Of a stretch of DNA of 43,307 nucleotides, positions 17,064 through 25,913 are shown in pieces. Origin of the DNA: an uncultured Lachnospiraceae bacterium (GTDB lineage: Bacteria > Bacillota > Clostridia > Lachnospirales > Lachnospiraceae); the NCBI GenBank assembly GCA_946407725.1, contig CAMJPM010000016.1, positions 1 to 43,307 of the forward strand, in the 5' to 3' direction. Position 1 is the first letter of the stretch; every line of letters begins with the position of its first letter. The notes under the pieces are model-generated. The model ran no database searches, had not been told where the DNA came from, and saw only the letters and a program-made list of their open reading frames with translations. The position numbers were made by a program, and so were the translations under genes.

Positions 17064-18547
17064 AGTTAAAATCTTTCCTTCCGGCACTTCTCATATGGGG
17101 AATCACGTTTTTTACGGATCCCGGCTTTTTTGAATTTTCGCAGGAAAGCAGCCGGATGACTTACATCTGCTGCAGGGTTATTCTTCTTGTCCTGCTTTTT
17201 TTTCTCAACAGGGCTGTTCTGGAGAATACCGGAGATACATGTAAGATCCTTAAATATGCGGGGATTTATTTTATCCCCCTAATTTTTGTGCTTATTTTCA
17301 AACTGCCCCAGGGATTTTTATCAAACGACGAAAGGCTGATCTTTGAAGAAGCGGTAAAACTGTCTGAATATACCTGGTTTTCATATCTTACCACCTGGTA
17401 TTATATCATTTCCCTGATGCTGATCCCCGCGTGGGCAGGACCCATTGTCATAAAGGTCCTGATACAGCTGTTTGTCTGCGGTTATACGGTAAAACGCTCG
17501 GTTTCACATTTCGGACCGAAAACAGGGCTCATAGCCTATATACCATTTTTCTTCTTTCCGGTTCTGGCCTATACCACCTCCGCTCACAGGATCCCTGTGT
17601 ATTTCCTCTTATATGCGTTTATGTATGTAAAGCTCTTTTTTGATATGCTTGAACAGAAAGAGATAGCGATGCCGGCCGTTTTTTGGATGATGCTTCTTGC
17701 GGCACTTCTCACCCAGTGGAGGACTGAAGGTATATACCTCGCAGGGCTTTTTCCCATAGTGATGGCAGTTGTATATCCGCAGTTCAGGAATGTGCGAAGG
17801 GCCGGAGTATTGATCCTGTGTTTTTTCCTGCTGCAATATCTCATATCCATACCCCAGAACGGAGTGATACCCGGCAGAATGGGGGATAAGGCAAATAACA
17901 GGATGGCGCCTTTTTACGCCTATACCATCACAAATATGATGCGGAATGGCCTGGACAGACAGAAGAATGCGGAAGATCTTGAAAAGGTGGGAAGATATCT
18001 GGATCTTGATACAGTTGACAGGATAAATGAGGATCTTGGGAATATAAATTATGAGGATGTGCTGATTCTTTATTATCCGGGATACACCGGAGTAAAAGAG
18101 GATGTTACTCCTGAGGATTACAGTGCCTATACTTCAGGATGTATGAATATATTTAAGAATAACCCCGAGGTTTTCCTCCGTACCAGGATGGGAGCCTTTA
18201 ACTATGCGGCCCTTCCCTATAAGATCGGAACAGACGAAGGCGGTATAAAAGGCATTTTAAAACTGTTGTTCAGTGCATTAAAGGCAGGATTTTACAATCT
18301 CTACATTCCCTGTGTCCTTTTACTGGTGCTCATTTTGCTGTCGTTGATAAGGAAAAACGCCTTTTTCTTTTTCATGTCCGCCGGTCTCGTCTGCCACTAT
18401 GTCATAGTGTTTGTACTGGCTCCGGCCTCATATTTCAAGTATTATTTTCCAATATATTTTACGGTTTACCTGTTTGTTTTTCTTTTGGCAGCCAATAAAA
18501 TAAAAGGTGCTGAAACTAAGAAAATGTATGAAACAGCAACGGTTTGA
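17060..18547 (+). CDS. Polytopic membrane protein, possibly a GT-C-type glycosyltransferase
   Basis: 495 residues with some 11-12 hydrophobic segments. After the second or third helix comes an acidic loop (LSNDERLIFEEA) and later a LTQWRTEGIYLAGLF segment. These resemble the acidic first loop and the Arg-rich helix of lipid-linked-sugar glycosyltransferases (GT-C fold), but I cannot name the family. A roughly 120-residue soluble extracytoplasmic insertion (about residues 275-390) precedes the last helices, which also fits GT-C enzymes. It overlaps ptsH by 4 bp. Its place at the head of the polysaccharide cluster supports a role in glycan assembly. Alternative: a cluster-specific membrane protein of unknown activity. 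Confidence 0.6.
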   Translation: MKLKSFLPALLIWGITFFTDPGFFEFSQESSRMTYICCRVILLVLLFFLNRAVLENTGDTCKILKYAGIYFIPLIFVLIFKLPQGFLSNDERLIFEEAVKLSEYTWFSYLTTWYYIISLMLIPAWAGPIVIKVLIQLFVCGYTVKRSVSHFGPKTGLIAYIPFFFFPVLAYTTSAHRIPVYFLLYAFMYVKLFFDMLEQKEIAMPAVFWMMLLAALLTQWRTEGIYLAGLFPIVMAVVYPQFRNVRRAGVLILCFFLLQYLISIPQNGVIPGRMGDKANNRMAPFYAYTITNMMRNGLDRQKNAEDLEKVGRYLDLDTVDRINEDLGNINYEDVLILYYPGYTGVKEDVTPEDYSAYTSGCMNIFKNNPEVFLRTRMGAFNYAALPYKIGTDEGGIKGILKLLFSALKAGFYNLYIPCVLLLVLILLSLIRKNAFFFFMSAGLVCHYVIVFVLAPASYFKYYFPIYFTVYLFVFLLAANKIKGAETKKMYETATV

Positions 18548-18598
18548 AATAATACGGTTCAGGTGATAGAATTATTCAGTCAGGGAGGTGTTCTTAAG

Positions 18599-19474
18599 TT
18601 GAAGAAAATACTGCTTACGGGATCAAACGGACAGCTTGGGAGGGCAATGAATAAGGAGCTCTCCGGAACAGAATACGAGATCTATAATACGGACGTCTTT
18701 GAGGGTGAAGGTATCCATCCCCTGGATATCACGGATGTGGATAAGGTATTGGAGACCGCACGGGAGATAAAGCCCTGTGCCATCATAAACTGCGCAGCCT
18801 ATACTGCGGTGGATGCCCAGGAAAAGGATGTGGATATGTCCTATAAAATAAATGCCATAGGATCCAGGAATCTTGCCATAGCTTCAAGGGAGACAGGGGC
18901 AAAGCTTTTACATATATCCACTGACTATGTGTTCAGCGGAAACAGTGACAGACCCTATACCGAATTTGATAAAACCGGGCCGGTAAGTACCTACGGCAGG
19001 ACAAAGCTGCAGGGTGAAAAGTTTGTAAAGGCTTTTGCGAACCGGTATTTTATAGTTCGTACAGCATGGCTGTACGGGGACGGAAAGAACTTTGTCCGCA
19101 CCATGCTGAAGCTTTCCGAAAACCATGATGAGGTCAGCGTGGTATGCGACCAGGTAGGAAATCCCACCAGCACAAAGGAGCTTGCAAAGGCTCTGCACTA
19201 TCTCCTCCCCACTGAGAATTACGGGCTGTTCCACGGCACCTGTGAGGGAGACTGCAGCTGGGCGGATTTTGCGGAAAAGATATTTAAGTGCGCCGGAAAG
19301 GACACCAGGGTAAACCGTGTCACCACTGAAGAATACAAAAAAATGAATCCCTTAAGCACTGACAGACCGGCATATTCCATATTGGATAATTATATGTTCC
19401 GTCTTACGGGAGATTTCATGTTCGCCCATTGGGAGGACGCCATAGAGACATATTTAAAGGAAGAGGGGTATTAA
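18599..19474 (+). CDS. rfbD: dTDP-4-dehydrorhamnose reductase (RmlD)
   Basis: 291 residues of the short-chain dehydrogenase/reductase superfamily. RmlD catalyses the last step of dTDP-L-rhamnose synthesis, NAD(P)H reduction of dTDP-4-keto-L-rhamnose. It shows the nucleotide-binding GSNGQLGRAM near the N terminus, NCAAYTAVDAQEKD, HISTDYVFSG and the catalytic Y-x-x-x-K (TYGRTKLQGE), then RTAWLYG and CDQVGNPTST, all typical of RmlD. The start is TTG 18599, chosen because GGGAGG lies about ten bases before it; the frame is open upstream to 18563 without a ribosome site there. rfbA, rfbB and rfbC are not in this window. Confidence 0.93.
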   Translation: MKKILLTGSNGQLGRAMNKELSGTEYEIYNTDVFEGEGIHPLDITDVDKVLETAREIKPCAIINCAAYTAVDAQEKDVDMSYKINAIGSRNLAIASRETGAKLLHISTDYVFSGNSDRPYTEFDKTGPVSTYGRTKLQGEKFVKAFANRYFIVRTAWLYGDGKNFVRTMLKLSENHDEVSVVCDQVGNPTSTKELAKALHYLLPTENYGLFHGTCEGDCSWADFAEKIFKCAGKDTRVNRVTTEEYKKMNPLSTDRPAYSILDNYMFRLTGDFMFAHWEDAIETYLKEEGY

Positions 19475-19477
19475 GCC

Positions 19478-20425
19478 TTGATGGACAAAAACGCAAAGAT
19501 CTTTGTAGCAGGACACAGGGGGCTTGTGGGCTCCGCCATAGTAAGGAGCCTTAATTCCAAAGGCTATGAAAATATCATTGTAAGGACACACAGTGAGCTG
19601 GATCTCACGGAGCAGGCAGAGGTCAGGAGCTTTTTTGATGCGGAAAAACCGGAGTATGTGGTGCTGTCAGCGGCCCATGTGGGAGGTATCAATGCCAACC
19701 GCACCTATCCTGCGGATTTCATATATATCAATTCCATGATACAGTGCAATGTGATAAAGGCAGCCCATGATTACAAGGTAAAAAAGCTGTTATTCCTGGG
19801 CAGCACCTGTATTTATCCCAAAATGGCGCCTCAGCCCATTAAGGAGAGTGCGCTTCTCACGGGACCCCTGGAGGAGACCAATGAAGCCTATGCGGTGGCA
19901 AAGATATCAGGGATGGAGATGTGCAGGTTTTTCAAGAGGCAGTACGGAGATGATTTTATAAGCTGTATGCCTACAAATCTCTACGGACCAAATGACAATT
20001 TTGACCTGGAGAACAGCCATGTGCTTCCCGCCATCATAAGGAAATTCCATGATGCTAAGATGTCGGGAGCTGAATATGCGGAGCTCTGGGGAGACGGCTC
20101 CCCATTAAGGGAATTCCTCTATGTGGACGATATGGCGGATGCCTGTGTCTATCTCCTGGAAAACTACAGCGGTGAAGAGCATGTGAACATCGGCACCGGG
20201 AAAGAGATAACAATAAAGGCTTTAGCGGAGATGGTGAGGGAGATAGTCGGGTTTGAAGGCGGGATCAGGTGGAATACCGATATGCCAAACGGCACTCCCA
20301 GAAAGCTCTGTGATGTGTCAAAGCTCCATAGCATAGGCTGGAAGGAAAAGGTGGATCTCCGGGAGGGAATAAAGAGAGAATATGAATGGTTCCTTTCCCA
20401 GAATAAAGAGGACTTGAAACTGTGA
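19478..20425 (+). CDS. fcl: GDP-L-fucose synthase
   Basis: 315 residues, SDR superfamily. The enzyme epimerises and reduces GDP-4-keto-6-deoxy-D-mannose to GDP-L-fucose. Signatures are AGHRGLVGSAIVR (NADP binding), the serine-bearing LGSTCIYPKMAPQPIKE, the catalytic Y-x-x-x-K in NEAYAVAKISGMEMC, and PTNLYGPNDNFDLENSHVLPA, which read closely like Fcl/WcaG. Two starts compete: TTG 19478 and ATG 19481, with GAGGGG at 19463-19468; the TTG has the better spacing. Three bases separate it from rfbD. The GDP-mannose dehydratase (gmd) that makes its substrate is not in this window. Confidence 0.94.
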   Translation: MMDKNAKIFVAGHRGLVGSAIVRSLNSKGYENIIVRTHSELDLTEQAEVRSFFDAEKPEYVVLSAAHVGGINANRTYPADFIYINSMIQCNVIKAAHDYKVKKLLFLGSTCIYPKMAPQPIKESALLTGPLEETNEAYAVAKISGMEMCRFFKRQYGDDFISCMPTNLYGPNDNFDLENSHVLPAIIRKFHDAKMSGAEYAELWGDGSPLREFLYVDDMADACVYLLENYSGEEHVNIGTGKEITIKALAEMVREIVGFEGGIRWNTDMPNGTPRKLCDVSKLHSIGWKEKVDLREGIKREYEWFLSQNKEDLKL

Positions 20426-20808
20426 TCATAAGGATCTTATCTTTTGCGGCGGGAGCGGTGATGCTGTTAATGTCGGGAAGGATCGGCGACCTCTTAGACA
20501 GGGTGCTTCCGGCTTTTGACAGAGGAACCGGTGACGGGTACGGGAAAAAGACACAGATGACCAGCGGGACTGAAATACCGGACACGTCAAAGGAAACATC
20601 AGCAGAAATATCAGAAGAGGACGATATTTTGAATAATAAGAACAGGTGGAGGATCATAGTTGCAGGGTATATAGTTTTTATCCTTGTGACAGTGTTCCTC
20701 ATCATTTCAATGATTACCCTGAATAATAAGATAAATACCCTGTACAGGAGCGTACAGGACATGGAGTACAGGATCAACACCATGGAGCCTGTACCCGGGG
20801 ACGGCTGA
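20422..20808 (+). CDS. Small membrane protein, unknown
   Basis: 128 residues. A short hydrophobic N-terminal segment (IRILSFAAGAVMLLM) is followed by an acidic/Ser/Thr-rich cytoplasmic-looking stretch, then a strong transmembrane helix (about residues 75-100) and a short polar segment likely to be coiled (NNKINTLYRSVQDMEYRIN). The GTG start overlaps the fcl stop by four bases and the next gene starts one base after the stop, so it is within the cluster transcript. I do not recognise a family. A role as an accessory subunit for the following membrane protein is only a guess. Confidence 0.6.
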   Translation: MIIRILSFAAGAVMLLMSGRIGDLLDRVLPAFDRGTGDGYGKKTQMTSGTEIPDTSKETSAEISEEDDILNNKNRWRIIVAGYIVFILVTVFLIISMITLNNKINTLYRSVQDMEYRINTMEPVPGDG

Positions 20809-20809
20809 G

Positions 20810-21880
20810 ATGCTTACAAACCTGGAATGTATATTTGCGGTATTATTTAACATCATCACTTTTTTTGTATTCGGTTCCATGATAACGGGACGTTTTAAGG
20901 AACGCCGGTTTTCGGGAACCCTTTCTGTTATCACAGGTTTTTTTCTGTACTATATCCTGTTTGAGGCGGCATGTATCCCCATAATCCTGTTATACAGGCC
21001 GCTGCATGTGCTCTCCTTTATATGGGGCGGGATAATGGTGGCTGTGTTCATCATTTCCACGGTTATCAATCATAAAATATGGATGTCATTTTTCAGGGAA
21101 ACAGTGGATTTTCTCCGGAGGAACCCCGGGTTTGCCATTTTTTCAGCCCTGCTTATTGTAATTTCATCGGTTATTATCATAAACTGCTACCAGTTTACCC
21201 TTGATGCCGCCTATTATGTGGGGACGGCAAACACAACTTTGTTTACGGACAGTATAAATATCTACGATCCATATACCGGCATGTGGCAGGATCACTTTGA
21301 GATGCGGTATTTCTTTGCGAATTATGCGGTAAATGACGCGGTAATGTGTTATTTCACCGGATTCCATCCTCTTATCTGGACAAAAACAGTGATGGAAGCT
21401 GTCGTGATAGTTTTGAACGCAATGGTCATGTACAGACTGGGCAGGGCCTTATTTGGCGAAGATCTCACTAAGACAGGTATATTTATGTTCTTTGCCATGT
21501 TCATCTGCTTTTTTTACAGCACTATATACACCTATGCTGACTTTTTTGTTACAAGGACCTATGAAGGGAAGACCATCCTGGGTTCGGTGGTGCTGCCCCT
21601 GATCTTTCTGGTTTACATAAAACTCCTGAAAAATCATAAGGACATATTTTTATGGCTGCTGCTCTTACTCATGTCCATAGGCTCCATAGTACTGTCAAAC
21701 AGCTCCAGTATGCTGTTTCCGGCGGCTCTCCTTATTTTTGTACCGCCGCTCCTTATTATAAAAAAAGATATCCGGATAATATTTAAAAGCGCGGCAGTGG
21801 TTCTGCCATGCATACTTTCGGTCCTGATATACGTGCTTTACGTGAAAGGTTATTTTGTGCTTTACACCATGCCCCGGTAA
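20810..21880 (+). CDS. Polytopic membrane protein, N-terminal half of a probable split gene (DUF6077-like)
   Basis: 356 residues with about ten hydrophobic segments. A conserved-looking extracytoplasmic stretch (FTLDAAYYVGTANTTLFTDS, then DPYTGMW) follows the fourth helix, in a layout like large Firmicutes glycan-cluster membrane proteins (DUF6077 type, from memory and unverified). It stops abruptly at YTMPR in the middle of a helical region. 89 bp later a second frame continues with further helices and a soluble domain. Either this is one gene broken by a frameshift and stops, or two natural subunits. The 89-bp gap has in-frame TAA and TGA in the downstream gene's frame, favouring an old break or a true gene split. 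Confidence 0.6.
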   Translation: MLTNLECIFAVLFNIITFFVFGSMITGRFKERRFSGTLSVITGFFLYYILFEAACIPIILLYRPLHVLSFIWGGIMVAVFIISTVINHKIWMSFFRETVDFLRRNPGFAIFSALLIVISSVIIINCYQFTLDAAYYVGTANTTLFTDSINIYDPYTGMWQDHFEMRYFFANYAVNDAVMCYFTGFHPLIWTKTVMEAVVIVLNAMVMYRLGRALFGEDLTKTGIFMFFAMFICFFYSTIYTYADFFVTRTYEGKTILGSVVLPLIFLVYIKLLKNHKDIFLWLLLLLMSIGSIVLSNSSSMLFPAALLIFVPPLLIIKKDIRIIFKSAAVVLPCILSVLIYVLYVKGYFVLYTMPR

Positions 21881-21969
21881 AGAAAGGACTTTCAACAAGG
21901 GCAGGTGAGGATCTGATACTCTAAAAAACGGAAGATCGTGGATTGCTGAAAGGAGTTTATTGACAGGAA

Positions 21970-22851
21970 ATGCAGGATCTATCGGTAACGGGAGACGGCC
22001 TCCTGTATCTTTCTAAGTGCATAGGGCTGTATAACGGCAGTTCATTATTTATGCTGCTCTATCTTCTTGTGCTTATTTTTATTGTTGTAAAGGGAGGAGA
22101 TGAATGGAAGAGGATCTTTCTCTTTCCCTCCATAGTCCTTTTATTTACTGTCTATAATCCGGTTTTTCCCATATTCATAAACAGGATCTTTGATATAAAT
22201 AAGGAGTATTACAGATTTCTCTGGATAACTCCGGTATATGCCCTGCTTCCCGCAGCAGCGACGGTTTACATAACACGGGATGAAAAGAGCAGGGGCAGGA
22301 TGATAGTCTCCTTTGCGGGAGTATTGCTGATCCTTATGGGGCTTGGGAGCTTCACCTATGCAAAAGGATATATCCCAAAGCAGAATGTCTACAAGATCCC
22401 GGATGAGGTCATGTCGGTATCCAAGATGATCAGGAAGAATACGGATATGAAGTATCCCGTGGCCATTATGGACAGGGACATGCAGATGGAGATAAGGCAG
22501 TACGATGCTTCTATCCTTCTTGCCTGCAACAGGACACAGTATCTCGACTTCCTGGGAGATGCTTTTGAGGATGAGCTTACCGCTGAAAAGAACGAATACG
22601 TGAACAGGCTCTTATCTGTGGTGGCAAAACACGAGGAGATAGATAAGGACAGCTTCCGCGAGGCCTTGGATAAGACCAACACCCAGTTCGTGGTGGTGGA
22701 AAAGAACTCGCCCGTGATCAGATACCTGGTGGACACGGGCCTTGACTCAGTGGGCACCACCGGCGGAAGGATAATATTCAAATATGATCTTAAAGAACCT
22801 GTGTACCTTGATTTTGCAGACTACAGCGCTATATGGGAGGAACAGTTTTGA
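21970..22851 (+). CDS. Membrane protein with soluble C terminus, C-terminal half of the probable split gene
   Basis: 293 residues: about four hydrophobic segments in the first 125 residues, then a soluble domain of about 165 residues (starting near GYIPKQNVYKIPDEV) that is probably extracytoplasmic. The segment KEYYRFLWITPVYALLPAAA reads like a late helix of the same family as the upstream gene. AAAGGAG at 21949-21955 lies 14 bases before ATG 21970, so it can be translated on its own. The TGA just upstream in frame blocks an earlier start. Function unknown; context says glycan assembly. Confidence 0.6.
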   Translation: MQDLSVTGDGLLYLSKCIGLYNGSSLFMLLYLLVLIFIVVKGGDEWKRIFLFPSIVLLFTVYNPVFPIFINRIFDINKEYYRFLWITPVYALLPAAATVYITRDEKSRGRMIVSFAGVLLILMGLGSFTYAKGYIPKQNVYKIPDEVMSVSKMIRKNTDMKYPVAIMDRDMQMEIRQYDASILLACNRTQYLDFLGDAFEDELTAEKNEYVNRLLSVVAKHEEIDKDSFREALDKTNTQFVVVEKNSPVIRYLVDTGLDSVGTTGGRIIFKYDLKEPVYLDFADYSAIWEEQF

Positions 22852-23714
22852 GCAGTCTAACGGTATTCACTCCCGTATATAACAGGGAAGACATGCTGCC
22901 AAAGCTCTATCAGAGCCTTTTAGACCAGACTGATAAGGATTTTGAATGGCTTGCGGTGGATGACGGTTCCACGGATAACAGCTTTAATGTGCTTAAGGGC
23001 TTTGAGAGTGAAGGAAAGCTCAATATGAGGATAATCCGCCGGGAAAACGGCGGGAAGATGAGGGCTCATAATACCGGAGTCATGAATACAAATACCGGAC
23101 TTTTTGTATGTCTGGATTCCGATGACTGTTTTACAAAGGATGCTGTTTCTGATATATTGAAACGGTGGGATAAAGTATCCCGGGATGATAGAATAGCCGG
23201 AATTGTGGCGAACAAGGGCGAGAGTGAAGATAAACCCCTGTATGGTTGCAGCCTCCCGGAAACAGAGACGGATACCCTTTCCGGTCTCTACAGGAAAGGC
23301 TTTAAGGGGGAGACCACCCTTGTCTACAGGACTGAGGTGTTAAAGGAACATCTCTTTCCGGAGATTCCCGGAGAAAAATATGTTCCGGAAGATGTAGTTT
23401 ATGATGAGATAGACAGGGAGTATAAGCTCTCCGTCATGAATAAGGTACTGACAGTCTGTGTCCTGACAGAAAACGGGCTTACGGACAGGGCAGCGGAGCT
23501 CAGGGAAAAGAACCCCAACGGCTGGTATATCTATTATGTAAGCAAGGTGCGTCTCACCGGGTTTTCCCTGCTGAAGCTTAAATATTTAAGCCACTACCTG
23601 AGGTTTTATCCGGTGGCGTCACCGGAAATAAGGAAAAAGTATTCCATTCCGCTCTTTCTTTCCATTCCCGGCATACCGGGCGCAGTGCTGCTAACCCTTA
23701 TGGGCAAAAGGTAG
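22848..23714 (+). CDS. Family 2 glycosyltransferase
   Basis: 288 residues, GT-A fold. It shows SLTVFTPVYNREDMLPKLY at the N terminus, LAVDDGSTDNS, the RRENGGKMRAHNTGV nucleotide-contact region, and the metal-binding CLDSDD. Such enzymes add one sugar from a nucleotide donor to the lipid-linked repeat unit at the inner membrane face. The start is TTG 22848, with GGAGG at 22836-22840, overlapping the upstream stop (TTGA); the in-frame ATG at 22833 has no ribosome site. Sugar specificity cannot be told. Confidence 0.9.
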   Translation: MSSLTVFTPVYNREDMLPKLYQSLLDQTDKDFEWLAVDDGSTDNSFNVLKGFESEGKLNMRIIRRENGGKMRAHNTGVMNTNTGLFVCLDSDDCFTKDAVSDILKRWDKVSRDDRIAGIVANKGESEDKPLYGCSLPETETDTLSGLYRKGFKGETTLVYRTEVLKEHLFPEIPGEKYVPEDVVYDEIDREYKLSVMNKVLTVCVLTENGLTDRAAELREKNPNGWYIYYVSKVRLTGFSLLKLKYLSHYLRFYPVASPEIRKKYSIPLFLSIPGIPGAVLLTLMGKR

Positions 23715-23715
23715 A

Positions 23716-25140
23716 ATGAGGAATTTACGGTCATCGGACGCACTGAGGCGTCTGTACATGCTCTGCATATGTTCAGTCATGATCCTTTTTGATTCGGGGA
23801 TGATCCTTTATATTTTAAACAGGATCTATAACCTGGAATTCAGGACCCAGCTGTATCTCAGAGGGCATATCTTTGTAATGACCCTCTATATAGGTGTCTT
23901 TTTGTTCCTCGGACAGGTCTTCGGCGGGCTTCTGGTGGGGGTACGTAAAGTCGGGGAGGTTATGTTTTCCTTCCTCTTTACATGTATATTATCAGATGTT
24001 TTTTTCTATTTCATTGTAATGCTGCTGTCCTATAAATTTCCAAATGCGGTCCCGCTTATCATTGTCTTTGCAGTTCAGGTGTCGCTGTCCTTTATATGGA
24101 TATCGGTTTTCGGAAACCTGTACTCAAAGAAATTCAGACCCTATGACGTGCTTCTTGTTTACAGCGGCAGCTCCATAGAGGGCTTTAAGAAGAAGCTTGT
24201 GGAAAGAAAGGATCAGTTCAATGTGCTGGAAACCGTATGGGCTGATGTGGGGGAAGAAGAGCTGAAGACCGCCATAAACAGATATAATACGGTCATGCTC
24301 TGGGATATTCCTGCGAAACAGAGGAACAGGATATTTAAATACTGTTATGAGACCTCAAAGAGGATCTACGTGATGCCCAAGATCTCCGACATCATCTTAA
24401 ACGGCTCCTCTCCGGTACATTTCTTTGATACACCGCTTCTGTTGACAGAGGGAAATCCCCTGGAATATGAGGAGAGGATAATAAAAAGAACGGTCGACAT
24501 AATATTGTCGCTCCTGCTGATTATCCTGACCAGCCCCATTATGCTTATCACTGCCGTGATTATAAAGCTCTATGACAGAGGTCCGGTGTTTTATAAACAG
24601 ATACGGTGTACTAAAAATGCCAGGGAATTTAAGATCATAAAGTTCAGGAGCATGATAGTCAATGCTGAAAAGAAAGGCGTGGCTGTCCTTGCCACCGAAA
24701 ACGACCCCAGGATCACCCCCATAGGCCGTTTTATCAGGAAGTGCAGAATAGACGAGCTGCCCCAGCTCTTTAATGTACTCACGGGAGACATGTCCTTTGT
24801 GGGGCCGAGACCCGAAAGACCGGAGTTTATCGAAAAGTTTAAGAAGATCATGCCCGAGTTTTCATACCGTATGAAGGTCAGGGCCGGAATAACAGGCTAT
24901 GCCCAGCTTTATGGAAAGTATAATACCCTGCCCTATGACAAGCTGAAATTCGATCTATATTATATAGAGAAGTATTCCATCTGGCTTGATATAAAGCTCA
25001 TGCTGCTCACCCTGAAGATTCTGTTCATGAAGGAGAGTACGGAGGGGGCTGAAAGCCATATTACCGCCGGAGAAGCAGAAGGTGTTGAAGGTACGGTTCC
25101 TGGAAATGAGGATAAAGAAGAGGACGGAGAGGAGACGTAA
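23716..25140 (+). CDS. Polyprenyl-phosphate sugar-1-phosphate transferase (WbaP/WcaJ-type)
   Basis: 474 residues. The N-terminal half has four hydrophobic helices and a degenerate nucleotide-binding-like domain; the C-terminal ~200 residues are the bacterial sugar transferase domain (PF02397). Visible are RTVDIILSLLLIILTSP, GPVFYKQIR, FKIIKFRSM, the catalytic Asp-Glu pair in KCRIDELPQLFNVL, and MSFVGPRPERPEFI. It transfers a sugar-1-phosphate from UDP-sugar to undecaprenyl phosphate, the first membrane step of repeat-unit synthesis. An acidic, low-complexity tail of about 30 residues ends the protein. It starts one base after the preceding stop. The exact sugar (Glc, Gal or a GlcNAc derivative) is unknown. 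Confidence 0.94.
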   Translation: MRNLRSSDALRRLYMLCICSVMILFDSGMILYILNRIYNLEFRTQLYLRGHIFVMTLYIGVFLFLGQVFGGLLVGVRKVGEVMFSFLFTCILSDVFFYFIVMLLSYKFPNAVPLIIVFAVQVSLSFIWISVFGNLYSKKFRPYDVLLVYSGSSIEGFKKKLVERKDQFNVLETVWADVGEEELKTAINRYNTVMLWDIPAKQRNRIFKYCYETSKRIYVMPKISDIILNGSSPVHFFDTPLLLTEGNPLEYEERIIKRTVDIILSLLLIILTSPIMLITAVIIKLYDRGPVFYKQIRCTKNAREFKIIKFRSMIVNAEKKGVAVLATENDPRITPIGRFIRKCRIDELPQLFNVLTGDMSFVGPRPERPEFIEKFKKIMPEFSYRMKVRAGITGYAQLYGKYNTLPYDKLKFDLYYIEKYSIWLDIKLMLLTLKILFMKESTEGAESHITAGEAEGVEGTVPGNEDKEEDGEET

Positions 25141-25142
25141 AG

Positions 25143-25913
25143 TTGAAGACCGGGGTTTCAGTCATTATACCGGTGCATAATGCCGGAAAGTTCATATTCG
25201 ACACGATGATGTCCGTTGTCTCCCAGGAATACACCGACTGGGAAATGATCCTTGTGAATGACCATTCTGAAGACGACAGCGTGAATATAATCAGGGATTT
25301 TATTGACCAGAGGAAGGGAAAGAAGGGAACTCAGGAGATAAAGCTTCTTGACGCAGGCGAAAAGAGGGGTGCCGCCAATGCCAGAAATACAGGGATAGAT
25401 GCGGCGACACGGCGTTACATAGCGTTTCTTGACGCAGACGATATGTGGGAGCCGGAAAAGCTTAAGGAGCAGATTGTCTTTCAGGAAAAGATAGGCGCAG
25501 AGTTTACCTTTACAGGATATGAATTTGCCGATGACAACGGGGTTTCCATAGACAAGATAGTACAGGTGCCTTTCCACATGGAATACCGTTCTGCGCTGAA
25601 GAACACGACCATATTTACCAGCACTGTTATGTTTGACAGCGAAAAGCTGTCCCGGGATCTTATGTATATGCCGGATGTGCCGAGTGAGGATACTGCATGC
25701 TGGTGGAAGGTCATGAGGTCGGGGATACCCGCCTGGGGCTTAAACCGGCCGCTGACCCTGTACAGGAGGAGCGGCGGTACCCTTTCCTCCAATAAGATCA
25801 CAGCAATTAAAAGGATATGGAATCTCTACAGGAATGTGGAGCACCTAAGCCTCTTAAGGAGCGCCTGGTGCTTTATGTTCTACGCTTTCCATGCGGTAAT
25901 GAGGAGGATCTGA
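25143..25913 (+). CDS. Family 2 glycosyltransferase
   Basis: 256 residues, GT-A fold, closest in look to the TuaG/EpsE-like teichuronic or EPS transferases: VSVIIPVHNAGKFIFDTMMSV, SQEYTDWEMILVNDHSED, KRGAANARNTGID, and the metal-binding FLDADDMW. A later aspartate region is seen at PDVPSEDTACWWKVMRSG, and the final part RRSGGTLSSNK is characteristic of the subfamily. The TTG start at 25143 has AGGAG about ten bases before it. Its stop (TGA 25911-25913) overlaps the next ATG by one base. Donor sugar unknown. Confidence 0.9.
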   Translation: MKTGVSVIIPVHNAGKFIFDTMMSVVSQEYTDWEMILVNDHSEDDSVNIIRDFIDQRKGKKGTQEIKLLDAGEKRGAANARNTGIDAATRRYIAFLDADDMWEPEKLKEQIVFQEKIGAEFTFTGYEFADDNGVSIDKIVQVPFHMEYRSALKNTTIFTSTVMFDSEKLSRDLMYMPDVPSEDTACWWKVMRSGIPAWGLNRPLTLYRRSGGTLSSNKITAIKRIWNLYRNVEHLSLLRSAWCFMFYAFHAVMRRI

